14,351 nt of DNA, from assembly GCA_903644035.1 (NCBI GenBank), contig CAHJXG010000015.1, positions 1 through 14,351 of the forward strand, in the 5' to 3' direction. The notes under the pieces were generated by a model. It had not been told where the DNA came from. It saw only the letters and a list, made by a program, of their open reading frames with translations, and searched no databases. The stretch comes from Rhodospirillales bacterium. Lineage in GTDB: Bacteria > Pseudomonadota > Alphaproteobacteria > Acetobacterales > Acetobacteraceae. Positions 1-6,866 of this stretch are shown here, piece after piece. The first letter of the stretch is position 1, and every line of letters starts with the position of its first letter. Made by a program: the position numbers and the translations under genes.

Positions 1-266
1 CCGCCCGCGAGCGCCGGCAGCAGCGTCCAGCCCAGCCGCGAGACCAGCAGGGCCGCCGCGTAGCCGCCGACGCCCCAGAACGAGACCTGCGCGAAAGACA
101 GCAGGCCGAGGTAGCCGTAGAGCAGGTTCAGGCCCATGGCGAGGACGGCGAAGGTCACGCCGCTGATCGCGATCTCCAGCCAGTATGGCGGCAGCAGCCG
201 TGCCGCCGCGACCGCGGCGCAGACCGCGAGCAGTGGAACCGCGAGCGCCCCGATCCGGCCCGGCAT
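1..266 (-). CDS. livM: Branched-chain amino acid ABC transporter permease, LivM type (partial, N-terminal 88 residues)
   Basis: This is one of the two membrane permeases of a HAAT-family (Liv-type) importer in the inner membrane; only the N-terminal part is in the window and the gene continues past the left edge. Reading leftward from the ATG at 266, the protein starts MPGRIGALAVPLLAVCAAV, a first membrane segment. It then shows the LivM-like stretch 'ISGVTFAVLAMGLNLLYGYL' followed by 'GLLSFAQVSFWGVGGYAAAL', which is typical of the family. The ATG shares one base with the livH stop (TGATG), so the two are translationally coupled. The family assignment is firm. The substrate is not determined by sequence, because Liv-type importers also carry urea, amides, aromatic acids and other compounds. 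LivG and LivF ATPase genes would be expected further left. Confidence 0.9.
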   Translation of the reverse strand, partial: MPGRIGALAVPLLAVCAAVAAARLLPPYWLEIAISGVTFAVLAMGLNLLYGYLGLLSFAQVSFWGVGGYAAALLVSRLGWTLLPALAG

Positions 267-1141
267 CAGACGCGCACGCCTCGGCCGAACAGTCCCTCCG
301 GCCGGACCAGCAGCACCACGATCATCAGCACGAAGGCCAGCGCGTCCCGGACCACCGTGTCCGCCAGCCCGCCCGCGAAGCTCTCCAGCACGCCCAGCAC
401 CAGGGCCGCCAGCGCCGCGCCCTCGATGCTGCCCAGGCCGCCGATGATGACCACCGCGAAGGCCTTGAACACCACGGGCAGGCCCATGGCCGGATGCACG
501 GCGTAGACCGGCGCCAGCGCCACGCCCGCGACGGCGGAGAGCGAGGCGCCCAGCAGCACCGCCACCCGCGCGACCGCCAGCGGACGGATGCCCACCATCA
601 GCGCCGCATCCCGGCTCTGCGCCACGCCGCGCATGGCCCGGCCGATGCGGGTCCGGTGCAGCACGAGATAGAGGCCCACGAAGCTCGCCAGCGAGAGCGC
701 CATCGCCACCACCCGCGGCATCGGCAGGCTCACCTCGGCCCATTCGACCCGGCCGAAGCTGAAGCTGATCTCGACGAGCCGCGGCGTCGAGGACACCAGG
801 TAGATCACGCCGTTCTGCAGGGCCAGGGAGATGCCGAGGGTCATCATCAGGCTGTGCTCGAAGTTCCGCGCGCCCTTCACCCGCAGCAGCAGCTCGAACA
901 CCGCGCAGCCCACCAGGCAGACCCCGGCCACCGACAGGGCCGCCGCGGGCCAGTACGACAGGCCCAGGCTGCTGGTGGCCAGCGCCACACCCATCGCGCC
1001 CAGCATGTAGAACTCGCCATGCGCGAAGTTCACGATCTCCAGCACCCCGAAGATCAGCGAGAGGCCGACGGCGAGCAGCGCGTAGATCAGGCCGATCGCG
1101 ACCCCATCGACCAGCAGCTGGCCCAGCAGGATGAGGTCCAC
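266..1141 (-). CDS. livH: Branched-chain amino acid ABC transporter permease, LivH type
   Basis: This is the second inner-membrane permease of the Liv-type importer, 291 residues, which is normal for LivH. It starts MDLILLGQLLVDGVAIGLIY (GTG start at 1141). The N-terminal region has the family stretch 'YALLAVGLSLIFGVLEIVNF' followed by 'AHGEFYMLGA'. Several hydrophobic spans follow, and the C-terminal part has the conserved 'VVIIGGLGSIEGAALAALVLG' region that contacts the ATPase. The start lies 9 bases after the binding-protein stop, with no clear ribosome-binding site of its own, so it probably depends on translational coupling. It ends by sharing one base with livM. Family call is firm; transported substrate unknown. 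Confidence 0.93.
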   Translation of the reverse strand: MDLILLGQLLVDGVAIGLIYALLAVGLSLIFGVLEIVNFAHGEFYMLGAMGVALATSSLGLSYWPAAALSVAGVCLVGCAVFELLLRVKGARNFEHSLMMTLGISLALQNGVIYLVSSTPRLVEISFSFGRVEWAEVSLPMPRVVAMALSLASFVGLYLVLHRTRIGRAMRGVAQSRDAALMVGIRPLAVARVAVLLGASLSAVAGVALAPVYAVHPAMGLPVVFKAFAVVIIGGLGSIEGAALAALVLGVLESFAGGLADTVVRDALAFVLMIVVLLVRPEGLFGRGVRV

Positions 1142-1150
1142 GGGATGCCG

Positions 1151-2311
1151 CTACGGCTTGATGAGGTCCAGCACGCGCACCTGCTTCTCGACAACGCCCA
1201 TGATGACGGCGTTGTTGTAGGACTGGTGATGGTCGTCGAACGTCAGGTCCGCGTCGAGGGCCGAGCGGTAGCGCGCCGCCCTGAGCGCAACGCGGATCGC
1301 CCCAGGCTCCGTTGACCCGGCCCGCGTGATGGCGTCCGCCATGACGCGGGTGCCCTCGTAGCTGTTGAAGGCGTGCTGCATCGGGGCGGCCTTGAACGCC
1401 TCGGTGAACAGCTTCACGAAGTTCTGGTTCGCCGGGGTTTCCACGCGGGGGTCGTAGGGGATCGCGACCGTGAGCCCGTCCACCGCCCCGGCGCTCACGA
1501 CGGAGGCGGGGAAGTCGCCGAACTGCACCCGCCCGGTGATCCGGGTCTTCAGGCCGGAGGAGGCGAACTGCCGCATGAAGTTCGCGGTGTCGGCACCCTG
1601 GACATACAAGGCGACGGCGTCCGGCCGCTGCGAGCGGAGCCGGGTCAGCGTGCTGGTGAAGTCGGGCGTGCCGAGCGGCGTGAAGTCGGCCGACGTGATC
1701 GTCAGCCCGACCGTGCGGGCGGCGTCCGTGAGGGCCGTCGCGCCGCCTCGGCCGTAGTCGGAGTCCTCGGCGACGATGGCGATCGTCCTGACCTTGCCCT
1801 CCTTCACGAGGAACTTGGCCAGCGCCGCGGCCAGGCGCGGTTCTGGCTGCGCAGTGCGGAACGTCCACTCGTTGCCGCCCACGCCGGACTGGTCGGTGAT
1901 CGAGCCGGCGCTCGAGATGGGGACGAGGAAGGGGATGCCCTGCCGCTTGGCGATCGGCATGATGGCGAGGGTCGCGGAGCTGCACAGGCCGCCCATCAGC
2001 GCGGTCACGCGGTCCGCGATCAGGCGCTGCGCGGATTGGGCCGCCTGGGCCGGGCCGCAGGCATTGTCCTGCACGTCGAGCTGCAAGGGGCGTCCCAGCA
2101 CGCCGCCGGCCCCGTTGATCTCCTTGATCGCCATCTCCGCGCCCCAGCGATCCTGCTGGCCGGTGTAGGCGGCAGGACCCGTGAGGGCCGTGCTGAGCCC
2201 GAGATGGATCGGTTCCGCGCCTTGCGCCGCCGCCCGCTTCGCCGGCAGCACGGACAGGGCTGCCGTCAGCACCAGCACGGCCCGGACCGTCTTCGCCATC
2301 GATAAGGACAT
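1151..2311 (-). CDS. Liv-type ABC transporter substrate-binding protein
   Basis: Periplasmic ligand-binding protein (type 1 periplasmic-binding fold, Peripla_BP_6 type) that delivers substrate to the LivHM permeases downstream; 386 residues. The N-terminus has a signal peptide: a basic start (MAKTVRAV), a hydrophobic core (LVLTAALSVL) and a likely cleavage after 'AAA' near residue 30. The mature part opens with 'IHLGLSTALTGPAAYTGQQ', typical of LivJ/LivK-like proteins, and continues with 'GGVLGRPLQL'. The 'GLCSSATLAI...PFLVPISSAG' region is the usual ligand-site loop. The ATG at 2311 is preceded by GGGAGAA at a slightly long spacing. A second in-frame ATG at residue 5 is an alternative start without a ribosome-binding site. 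It is first in the liv operon and divergent from the LysR gene. The ligand cannot be named from sequence. Confidence 0.92.
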   Translation of the reverse strand: MSLSMAKTVRAVLVLTAALSVLPAKRAAAQGAEPIHLGLSTALTGPAAYTGQQDRWGAEMAIKEINGAGGVLGRPLQLDVQDNACGPAQAAQSAQRLIADRVTALMGGLCSSATLAIMPIAKRQGIPFLVPISSAGSITDQSGVGGNEWTFRTAQPEPRLAAALAKFLVKEGKVRTIAIVAEDSDYGRGGATALTDAARTVGLTITSADFTPLGTPDFTSTLTRLRSQRPDAVALYVQGADTANFMRQFASSGLKTRITGRVQFGDFPASVVSAGAVDGLTVAIPYDPRVETPANQNFVKLFTEAFKAAPMQHAFNSYEGTRVMADAITRAGSTEPGAIRVALRAARYRSALDADLTFDDHHQSYNNAVIMGVVEKQVRVLDLIKP

Positions 2312-2388
2312 GTTCGATCCATTCTCCCGTGCACCGAACGCTAGCTGTCGGCACCGATGCGGGTCTAGAACAGATTTTGGGGTCAGTG

Positions 2389-2403
2389 ATGCAAGGCTTG
2401 TAT
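2389..2403. promoter_or_regulatory. Putative LysR-type regulator box in the divergent liv/lysR promoter region
   Basis: ATGCAAGGCTTGTAT is a near-perfect inverted repeat (arms ATGCAAG and CTTGTAT, one mismatch) that satisfies the LysR consensus T-N11-A (T at 2390, A at 2402). It lies 17 bases before the lysR start codon and 77 bases before the liv binding-protein start. LysR-type regulators commonly bind such boxes to repress themselves and to activate the divergent target operon. On the minus strand, TTGCAT inside the box could be the -35 of the liv promoter. Binding is inferred, not shown. Confidence 0.55.
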
Positions 2404-2420
2404 TACGGGAAGGGTCGCCG

Positions 2421-3329
2421 GTGTTCGAGCTTTACCAGCTGCGCTGCTTCGTGGCGGTGGCCGAGGAACTCCACTTCGGGCGCGCCGCGGTTCGGATGAA
2501 CCTCACCCAGCCGCCCCTGAGCCGGCAGGTGCAGATGCTGGAGGCGGCGACCGGCGTTCAGCTCCTGCGGCGGGACAAGCGGAGCGTGAGCCTGACGCCG
2601 GCGGGCCGCGTGTTCCTCACCGACGCCAGGCTCCTGTTGAGCAGCGCGCGGGCCGCGATCAACCGGGCCCGCATGGCCGAGCGCGGAGAGGAGGGCTCCC
2701 TGTCCCTGGGCTTCACCGCCCTGGCGTCGGTGTCGCTGATGCCCAGGCTGCTGGCCGCGGCGCAAGCGGACCAGCCGGGCGTCGCCCTGATCCTGCGTGA
2801 GATGCTGTCCACCGACCAGGAGCAGCGGCTGCTGTCGGGTCAGCTCGACCTGGGGCTGCTTCGCCCGCCGGTCTGCCACCGCGAGCTGGTGTCCATCCTG
2901 GTTCACCGGGAGACGTTCATGCTGGCGGTTCCGGCTGAGTCCACCCTGTGGGACCGGCCCGGGCTGAACCTGTCCGACCTCAGCCGGAAGCCGTTCGTGA
3001 TGTATTCGCCGGACGAGGCGCGGTCCTTCTTCGACCTCCTGAACGGCTTGTTCCAGCGGTCGGGCAGCGTGCCGGACGTGGTGCAGCATGCCGGGACGCC
3101 GTATTCGATCCTCGCCTTGGTCGGCATCGGCTTGGGAGCGGCGCTGGTCCCGGTCTCTGCAAGGCTTTTCCCGGCCAGGAACGTGCGCTTCCTGCCGATC
3201 AGCCTGCCCACCCATGCGAGGATCGACTTCCTGGCTACCTGGCGAAGCCTCAACGACAATCCCGCGCTTCCTCACTTCGTCGCAACGGTCGAACGGATGA
3301 TCAAAGCCGATCAGCTGCACGGCCAATAG
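2421..3329 (+). CDS. LysR-family transcriptional regulator
   Basis: DNA-binding regulator of 302 residues, the normal LysR length. The N-terminal winged helix-turn-helix (about residues 1-60) is clear: 'FELYQLRCFVAVAEELHFG', 'RAAVRMNLTQPPLSRQVQML', then 'RRDKRSVSLTPAGRVFL'. The C-terminal effector domain (about residues 88-295) is of the type 2 periplasmic-binding fold, starting at 'GSLSLGFTALASVSLMPRLL'. I chose the GTG at 2421 because it begins exactly at the conserved N-terminus and has GGAAGG at 2408-2413, seven bases upstream. The longer open frame to the left is non-coding readthrough across the promoter. It is divergent from the Liv importer and probably senses that transporter's substrate or a metabolite of it. 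The inducer is unknown. Confidence 0.93.
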   Translation: MFELYQLRCFVAVAEELHFGRAAVRMNLTQPPLSRQVQMLEAATGVQLLRRDKRSVSLTPAGRVFLTDARLLLSSARAAINRARMAERGEEGSLSLGFTALASVSLMPRLLAAAQADQPGVALILREMLSTDQEQRLLSGQLDLGLLRPPVCHRELVSILVHRETFMLAVPAESTLWDRPGLNLSDLSRKPFVMYSPDEARSFFDLLNGLFQRSGSVPDVVQHAGTPYSILALVGIGLGAALVPVSARLFPARNVRFLPISLPTHARIDFLATWRSLNDNPALPHFVATVERMIKADQLHGQ

Positions 3330-3379
3330 ATGGCCGGCCGCGGAGTGGCTTCCCGTACGGTCTTCCCGCAACCAAACAG

Positions 3380-4558
3380 CTAGTACTGGATGTTCTCGCG
3401 GACCGGCCTGTTCGCCGCGATCCGGTCGTATGCAAGCGCCGACAGGTCGAGGCTGCGATACTCGCCATAGGCGATCAGCTCCGACAGCCCCCGGCCGATC
3501 CCCGGCGAGTGCATCAGCCCGTGCCCGCTGAAGCCGTTCGCGAGGTAGAAGCCGTCCAGTCCCGGCACCTTGCCCACGACCGCGTTGTGGTCGAACAGAT
3601 TCATGTCGTAGTGCCCGGCCCAGGCGCCCTTCATCCGCGCCTCCTCGAAGCCGGACACCCGGAACGCAAGCCGGGGCCAGATCTCGCTCTCGAACATCCC
3701 GTAATCCACGTCGAGGCTGCCGTCCTCGTTCCCGTGGTCGCCCCCGATCCCCAGCCCGGCGATGTAGTCGCGCCCCTCCGGACGCACGAACAGCCGGTCG
3801 GCCGTGAAGGTGTAGGGCATGTCGCCTGCCCGGAACGGGCTTTCGAAGGCGAACACCATCTGCGTCACGTTGCGGATCGGCAGGTCCAGCCCGGCCATCC
3901 CGGCGACCACCCTGCCGGCGGCGCCGGCGGCGTTCACGACGTGGCGGGCCGCAAGGGTGACGCCATCGGAGCAGCGGACGCCCGTGACCCGGCCGTTCTC
4001 GCGCTCCAGGCCGACCGCCTCGACATAGCGGTACTCCACCCCGTTCTGCCGCGCCCGCCTCTTGAACGCGCCCAGCAGGACGTAGCCATCGAGCCAGCCC
4101 TCGCCCGGGCCGACGAACGAGCCGACCTCCACGTCATCCAGCGTCATCCAAGGGAAGCGGCGGGCAAGCTCCGGGCGGCCCAGCAGGCGCGCGTCCACGC
4201 CCAGCGAGCGCTGCAGGCTGTTATTCTCCTCAAAGGCGCCGACCGCATCGGCGCCGCCAAGGTAAAGGTAGCCGTTCTCGTGGAACACCACGCCGGACGG
4301 CCCATCGGCCGTGCCGAGATGCAGGTCCACGTCCTTCAGGAACTCAACGGTGTACTGCGAGAGCTTGACGTTCACGGCGCTGGAGAACTGCTGCCGCACC
4401 CCGCTGGTCGAGAGCGCCGACGCCGCCCGCTCGTAGGACCGGTCCTTCTCCAGGACCACGACCCGGCCGCTGAAGTCCCTGTTCTCCGACAGGGCGCAGG
4501 CGACGGCGCTTCCCATCACCGCGCCCCCGATCACCACCACGTCCGCTGTCTTGCGCAT
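3380..4558 (-). CDS. FAD-dependent amino-acid oxidase/dehydrogenase, DAO family (FOXRED1/sarcosine-oxidase-like)
   Basis: Predicted cytoplasmic flavoenzyme of 392 residues that oxidises a C-N bond in an amino acid or N-alkyl amino acid, as sarcosine oxidase, glycine oxidase and D-amino-acid dehydrogenases do. The N-terminal FAD-binding beta-alpha-beta motif is 'DVVVIGGAVMGSAVACAL'; Ala replaces the second Gly of GxGxxG, as in many bacterial members. The ADP-ribose Glu follows in 'VVVLEKD'. 'HVVNAAGAAG' is the second dinucleotide motif. The C-terminus has 'WAGHYDMNLFDHNAVVG' and 'GFSGHGLMHSPGIGRGLSEL', close to FOXRED1-type proteins. I chose the ATG at 4558, with AAAGGA six bases upstream; a TTG one codon earlier is possible. 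It is divergent from the PAAT importer and probably acts on what that importer brings in. The substrate is not identifiable from sequence. Confidence 0.88.
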   Translation of the reverse strand: MRKTADVVVIGGAVMGSAVACALSENRDFSGRVVVLEKDRSYERAASALSTSGVRQQFSSAVNVKLSQYTVEFLKDVDLHLGTADGPSGVVFHENGYLYLGGADAVGAFEENNSLQRSLGVDARLLGRPELARRFPWMTLDDVEVGSFVGPGEGWLDGYVLLGAFKRRARQNGVEYRYVEAVGLERENGRVTGVRCSDGVTLAARHVVNAAGAAGRVVAGMAGLDLPIRNVTQMVFAFESPFRAGDMPYTFTADRLFVRPEGRDYIAGLGIGGDHGNEDGSLDVDYGMFESEIWPRLAFRVSGFEEARMKGAWAGHYDMNLFDHNAVVGKVPGLDGFYLANGFSGHGLMHSPGIGRGLSELIAYGEYRSLDLSALAYDRIAANRPVRENIQY

Positions 4559-4576
4559 CAACCATCCTTTGCTGGG

Positions 4577-4594
4577 CCATGGCCGCGGCCATGG
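4577..4594. repeat. 18-base perfect palindrome in the leader of the FAD oxidase gene
   Basis: CCATGGCCGCGGCCATGG reads identically on both strands. In the leftward transcript it could fold as a 7-bp hairpin with a CGCG loop (or be a DNA target) and ends six bases before the AAAGGA ribosome-binding site of the oxidase gene. It could damp translation or bind a dimeric protein. In DNA this GC-rich a shorter chance palindrome would be unremarkable; an 18-base perfect one in a leader is notable. Confidence 0.5.
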
Positions 4595-4640
4595 GCGGAC
4601 ACGGTGCGGACCAGCCTATCCGCGAATGAACCGTTTGACT

Positions 4641-4670
4641 ATATCAGATACTTTATCTTAGATCACATCT
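4641..4670. promoter_or_regulatory. Putative GntR operator A, within the divergent promoter of the oxidase and PAAT importer genes
   Basis: This is an AT-rich island in GC-rich DNA with two adjacent inverted repeats, each with a 3-base spacer: AGATA-CTT-TATCT at 4646-4658 (perfect) and AGAT-CAC-ATCT at 4660-4670 (perfect). The 12-mer GATACTTTATCT (4647-4658) recurs at 8446-8457 upstream of the SDR operon. A TTGACT at 4635-4640 and a weak TTAGAT at 4658-4663, 17 bases apart, could form the importer promoter, with the operator lying over it, as expected for repression. The likely binder is the GntR/FCD protein at 7572-8345. It is placed to control both the importer (start 4691) and the oxidase (start 4558). 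Confidence 0.6.
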
Positions 4671-4690
4671 GGGGATGTTGGAGGTGGGTG

Positions 4691-5497
4691 GTGAAGAAGA
4701 TCCTGTTCGTGGCGGTCCTGTCCTTGATCGTGTCGCCGCCTGCGTGGGCTGACAAGATCGACGACATCGTCAAGGCCGGGCAGCTCCGCTGCGGGTCCAT
4801 GCTCGACTTCCCGCCCGCCGGCTTCCGCGGCGCCGGCAACGAGCCGGACGGCTACGACGTCCAGGTTTGCAGGGACATGGCGCAGGCGCTCGGCGTCCGG
4901 GCGGTCATCGTGGAAACCTCGTCCTCCGACCGCGTGCCTGCGCTCGTCGCCAATCGGATAGACGTCCTGGTCGCCAGCACGTCGCCCACGTTGGAGCGCG
5001 CGAAGACCGTCGCGTTCAGCGCACCCTACGTCGCCTACGCCAACGTCGTGCTCACCCGGGCGGATAGCGGCGTGACGTCGTTCGACGACCTGAAGGGCCG
5101 CACGGTCGGCGGCGTGACCGGCACGACCACGGAGGCCATCATGCTTGCCGGTTTGCAAGGCTGGGGCCAGGGCAAGGACAAGTACACCGGCTACGGCTCG
5201 GAGATCGACAGCTACCTGGCCTTGACGCAGGGCAAGGTGGACGGCCTGGTCGTCACCAACACCGTCGGCTCGGTCCTGGGCAAGACCCCGCAGTTCCGCA
5301 ACCTTGTGGTCGCCGGCCCCACCCCCTCCCAGGCCGACCTGTGCGCGATCGCGGTCAACAAGCGCGACGGCGAGCTGCTGCGCTGGGTCAACCTGTTCCT
5401 GTGGCGGCAGACCCGGATCGGGCGCTACGCCGAGCTGTACGGCAAGTACTTCGGGCTTGGGACGCCGCCCGCGCTGACCGCCGACGGGACGTACTGA
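4691..5497 (+). CDS. PAAT-type ABC transporter substrate-binding protein (SBP_bac_3 family)
   Basis: Periplasmic binding protein of a polar-amino-acid-type importer, 268 residues. The signal peptide is MKKILFVAVLSLIVSPPAWA, with cleavage expected before the following Asp. The mature part shows the family pattern: 'GQLRCGSMLDFPPAGF', 'GYDVQVCRDMAQALGV', 'DRVPALVANRIDVLVAST' and 'TLERAKTVAFSAPY', whose Arg normally binds the ligand carboxylate. In the second lobe, 'GKVDGLVVTNTVG' aligns with 'DAVLHD' or 'DGVFGD' of GlnH and ArtJ but has Thr/Asn where those have the Asp that binds the ligand alpha-amino group. This hints at a ligand without a free charged alpha-amine. The GTG at 4691 has GGAGG at 4680-4684, six bases upstream; a GTG one codon earlier is possible. 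It is first gene of the importer operon. Confidence 0.9.
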   Translation: MKKILFVAVLSLIVSPPAWADKIDDIVKAGQLRCGSMLDFPPAGFRGAGNEPDGYDVQVCRDMAQALGVRAVIVETSSSDRVPALVANRIDVLVASTSPTLERAKTVAFSAPYVAYANVVLTRADSGVTSFDDLKGRTVGGVTGTTTEAIMLAGLQGWGQGKDKYTGYGSEIDSYLALTQGKVDGLVVTNTVGSVLGKTPQFRNLVVAGPTPSQADLCAIAVNKRDGELLRWVNLFLWRQTRIGRYAELYGKYFGLGTPPALTADGTY

Positions 5498-5503
5498 CCG
5501 GGG

Positions 5504-5533
5504 CGCCCGGCGGCGCGCCAGAGGCACCGGGCG
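5504..5533 (+). other. Intercistronic stem-loop between the binding-protein and permease genes
   Basis: CGCCCGG at 5504-5510 pairs perfectly with CCGGGCG at 5527-5533. The 16-base loop contains the palindrome GGCGCGCC. There is no U-tract. Such hairpins after binding-protein genes often protect the upstream mRNA and raise binding-protein levels over permease levels. The 3' arm also reaches into the G-rich stretch before the permease ATG at 5539 and may limit its translation. Role is inferred. Confidence 0.4.
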
Positions 5534-5538
5534 GGGCC

Positions 5539-6204
5539 ATGCTCGATTACCAGTTCCACTGGCGCGCCGTCCTGGCCGACCTGCCGGAGCTGCTGGGCGG
5601 CGCGGTCGTGACGCTGCAGGTCACGGCGCTGTCGGTCATCGTCGGCGTGCCGCTCGCGGTCCTCCTGGCCGCCTGCCTCCGCGGCGGGGCATCGGCCCGG
5701 CGGCCCGCCCGCGCCTTCATCGAGGTCACGCGGAACACGCCCTGCCTGTTCCAGCTTTACCTGTTTTACTACGGGCTGGGCGCGCTCGGCCTGAACCTGC
5801 CCAGCTTCACCGTGGCCGTCGTCGCCATCGGCCTGAACAACGCCGGGTTCCTGGCCGACACCTACCGCAGCGCCCTGCAGGCCGTGCCGGCCCAGCAGAC
5901 GGCCGCCGCCCGCTCGCTCGGCATGTCGTTCCTGAACGCCTTCTGGCATGTCGTGCTGCCGCAGATGGCGCGCATCGCCTACCTGCCCACGGTCAACCAG
6001 GTCGTCTGGGCGATGCTCAACTCCTCGCTCGGGACGCTGATCGGGCTGCGGGAGCTGACGGGGGTGACGCAGTTCCTGCAAAGCCGGTCGTTCCGGACCC
6101 TTGAGTTCTTCCTCCTCACGGCCGCGCTGTATTACGTGCTGGCCAAGGCCCTGATGCTCGCCGCCGCCCTGCTCGGCAGGCGCCTGGCGCGGGGGGCGCC
6201 ATGA
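5539..6204 (+). CDS. PAAT ABC transporter permease, first subunit
   Basis: Inner-membrane permease of the HisM/GlnP type, 221 residues, the usual size. Hydrophobic spans include 'AVVTLQVTALSVIVGVPLAV' near residues 22-41 and the C-terminal 'FFLLTAALYYVLAKALMLAA'. 'RNTPCLFQLYLFYYGLGALG' is the conserved family segment ('R.tP.l.Ql...yfgl'). The EAA loop that docks on the ATPase lies near residues 111-140 ('TAAARSLGMS...VVLPQM'). The start at 5539 fits the conserved N-terminus ('FHW..vl..lp.ll.G...Tl'); the preceding G-rich stretch GGGCGGGG is a poor ribosome-binding site. It ends with ATGA overlapping the next permease, a sign of coupled translation and a heterodimeric channel. Confidence 0.9.
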   Translation: MLDYQFHWRAVLADLPELLGGAVVTLQVTALSVIVGVPLAVLLAACLRGGASARRPARAFIEVTRNTPCLFQLYLFYYGLGALGLNLPSFTVAVVAIGLNNAGFLADTYRSALQAVPAQQTAAARSLGMSFLNAFWHVVLPQMARIAYLPTVNQVVWAMLNSSLGTLIGLRELTGVTQFLQSRSFRTLEFFLLTAALYYVLAKALMLAAALLGRRLARGAP

Positions 6205-6866
6205 GCTTCTCGCCTTACCACGAGTTCAACTGGACGGATTGCTGGTTCCTGCTGCAGGGCGCCGGGCGGACCATCCTGCTGATGCTGGTCGCCGGCACCC
6301 TCGCCACGGTCCTGGGCGTGGCGGTTGGCTGGCTGCGGTTCGCGTCTCGGGCGGCGCGCATCCTGACGGCGCCGGCCATCGACGTGCTCCGCAGCGTGCC
6401 GCTGCTGGTGCTTCTGATCCTGGTGAGCAGCGTCTTCGGGATCGCCGGGTTCGACATCGACGTGTTCGGCACGGCGGTCGCGATCCTGACGCTCTACGCC
6501 GCCGCCTTCGCGGCGGAGGTCGCCCGCGCGGGGTTCGCCTCCGTGGACCGGCGCACCCGCCGGGCCGCGCGGTCCCTGGGCATGACGGCCGGCCAGGAGG
6601 CGCGGCATGTCCTGCTGCCGCTCGCCGCGCGGACGGTCTTCCCGGCCTGGGTCAGCCTGATGCTGGCCCTGGTGAAGGACAGCGCGCTGGTGAGCGCCAT
6701 CGGCTACGTCGAGCTGCTGAAGGCGTCGCAGGTCGCCGTCACCCAAACGAACCAGCCGTTCCTGGTCTTCGCGCTGTCGGGGTTGCTCTACTTCGCCATC
6801 TGCTATCCCTGCTCGGTCCTCAGCAGGAACCTCGAAGCCAGGATGAAGCATGATCTCGCTGCGTGA
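6201..6866 (+). CDS. PAAT ABC transporter permease, second subunit
   Basis: Partner permease, also 221 residues, forming the membrane channel with the gene before it. It begins 'FSPYHEFNWTDCWFLLQGAG', then 'TILLMLVAGTLATVLGVAVG' as the first membrane span. The conserved 'IDVLRSVPLLVLLILVSSVF' follows. The EAA loop is 'ARAGFASVDRRTRRAARSLG' with 'HVLLPLAARTVFPAWVSLML', and 'KDSALVSAIGYVELLKASQ' is the typical segment after it. The start overlaps the previous stop by four bases (ATGA), and its 3' end overlaps the ATPase gene by 17 bases. The two permeases resemble each other by function and family but differ in sequence, as usual for PAAT systems. Confidence 0.9.
   Translation: MSFSPYHEFNWTDCWFLLQGAGRTILLMLVAGTLATVLGVAVGWLRFASRAARILTAPAIDVLRSVPLLVLLILVSSVFGIAGFDIDVFGTAVAILTLYAAAFAAEVARAGFASVDRRTRRAARSLGMTAGQEARHVLLPLAARTVFPAWVSLMLALVKDSALVSAIGYVELLKASQVAVTQTNQPFLVFALSGLLYFAICYPCSVLSRNLEARMKHDLAA

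Noticed and set aside
185..1315. Long plus-strand open frame opposite livH and the liv binding protein
   Set aside because: It is rich in His, Arg, Gln and Ala with no fold-like pattern. The opposite strand encodes clear LivH and binding-protein sequence, so this is an antisense shadow of high-GC DNA.
2377..2406. TTGGGG and TATTAC, 18 bases apart, as a lysR promoter
   Set aside because: Transcription would begin at about 2412, inside or after the ribosome-binding site at 2408-2413, so it would not make a usable message unless leaderless.
2948..4690. Extension of the PAAT binding-protein frame upstream across the FAD oxidase gene
   Set aside because: The frame is open by composition only. 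The signal peptide and ribosome-binding site fix the true start at 4691.
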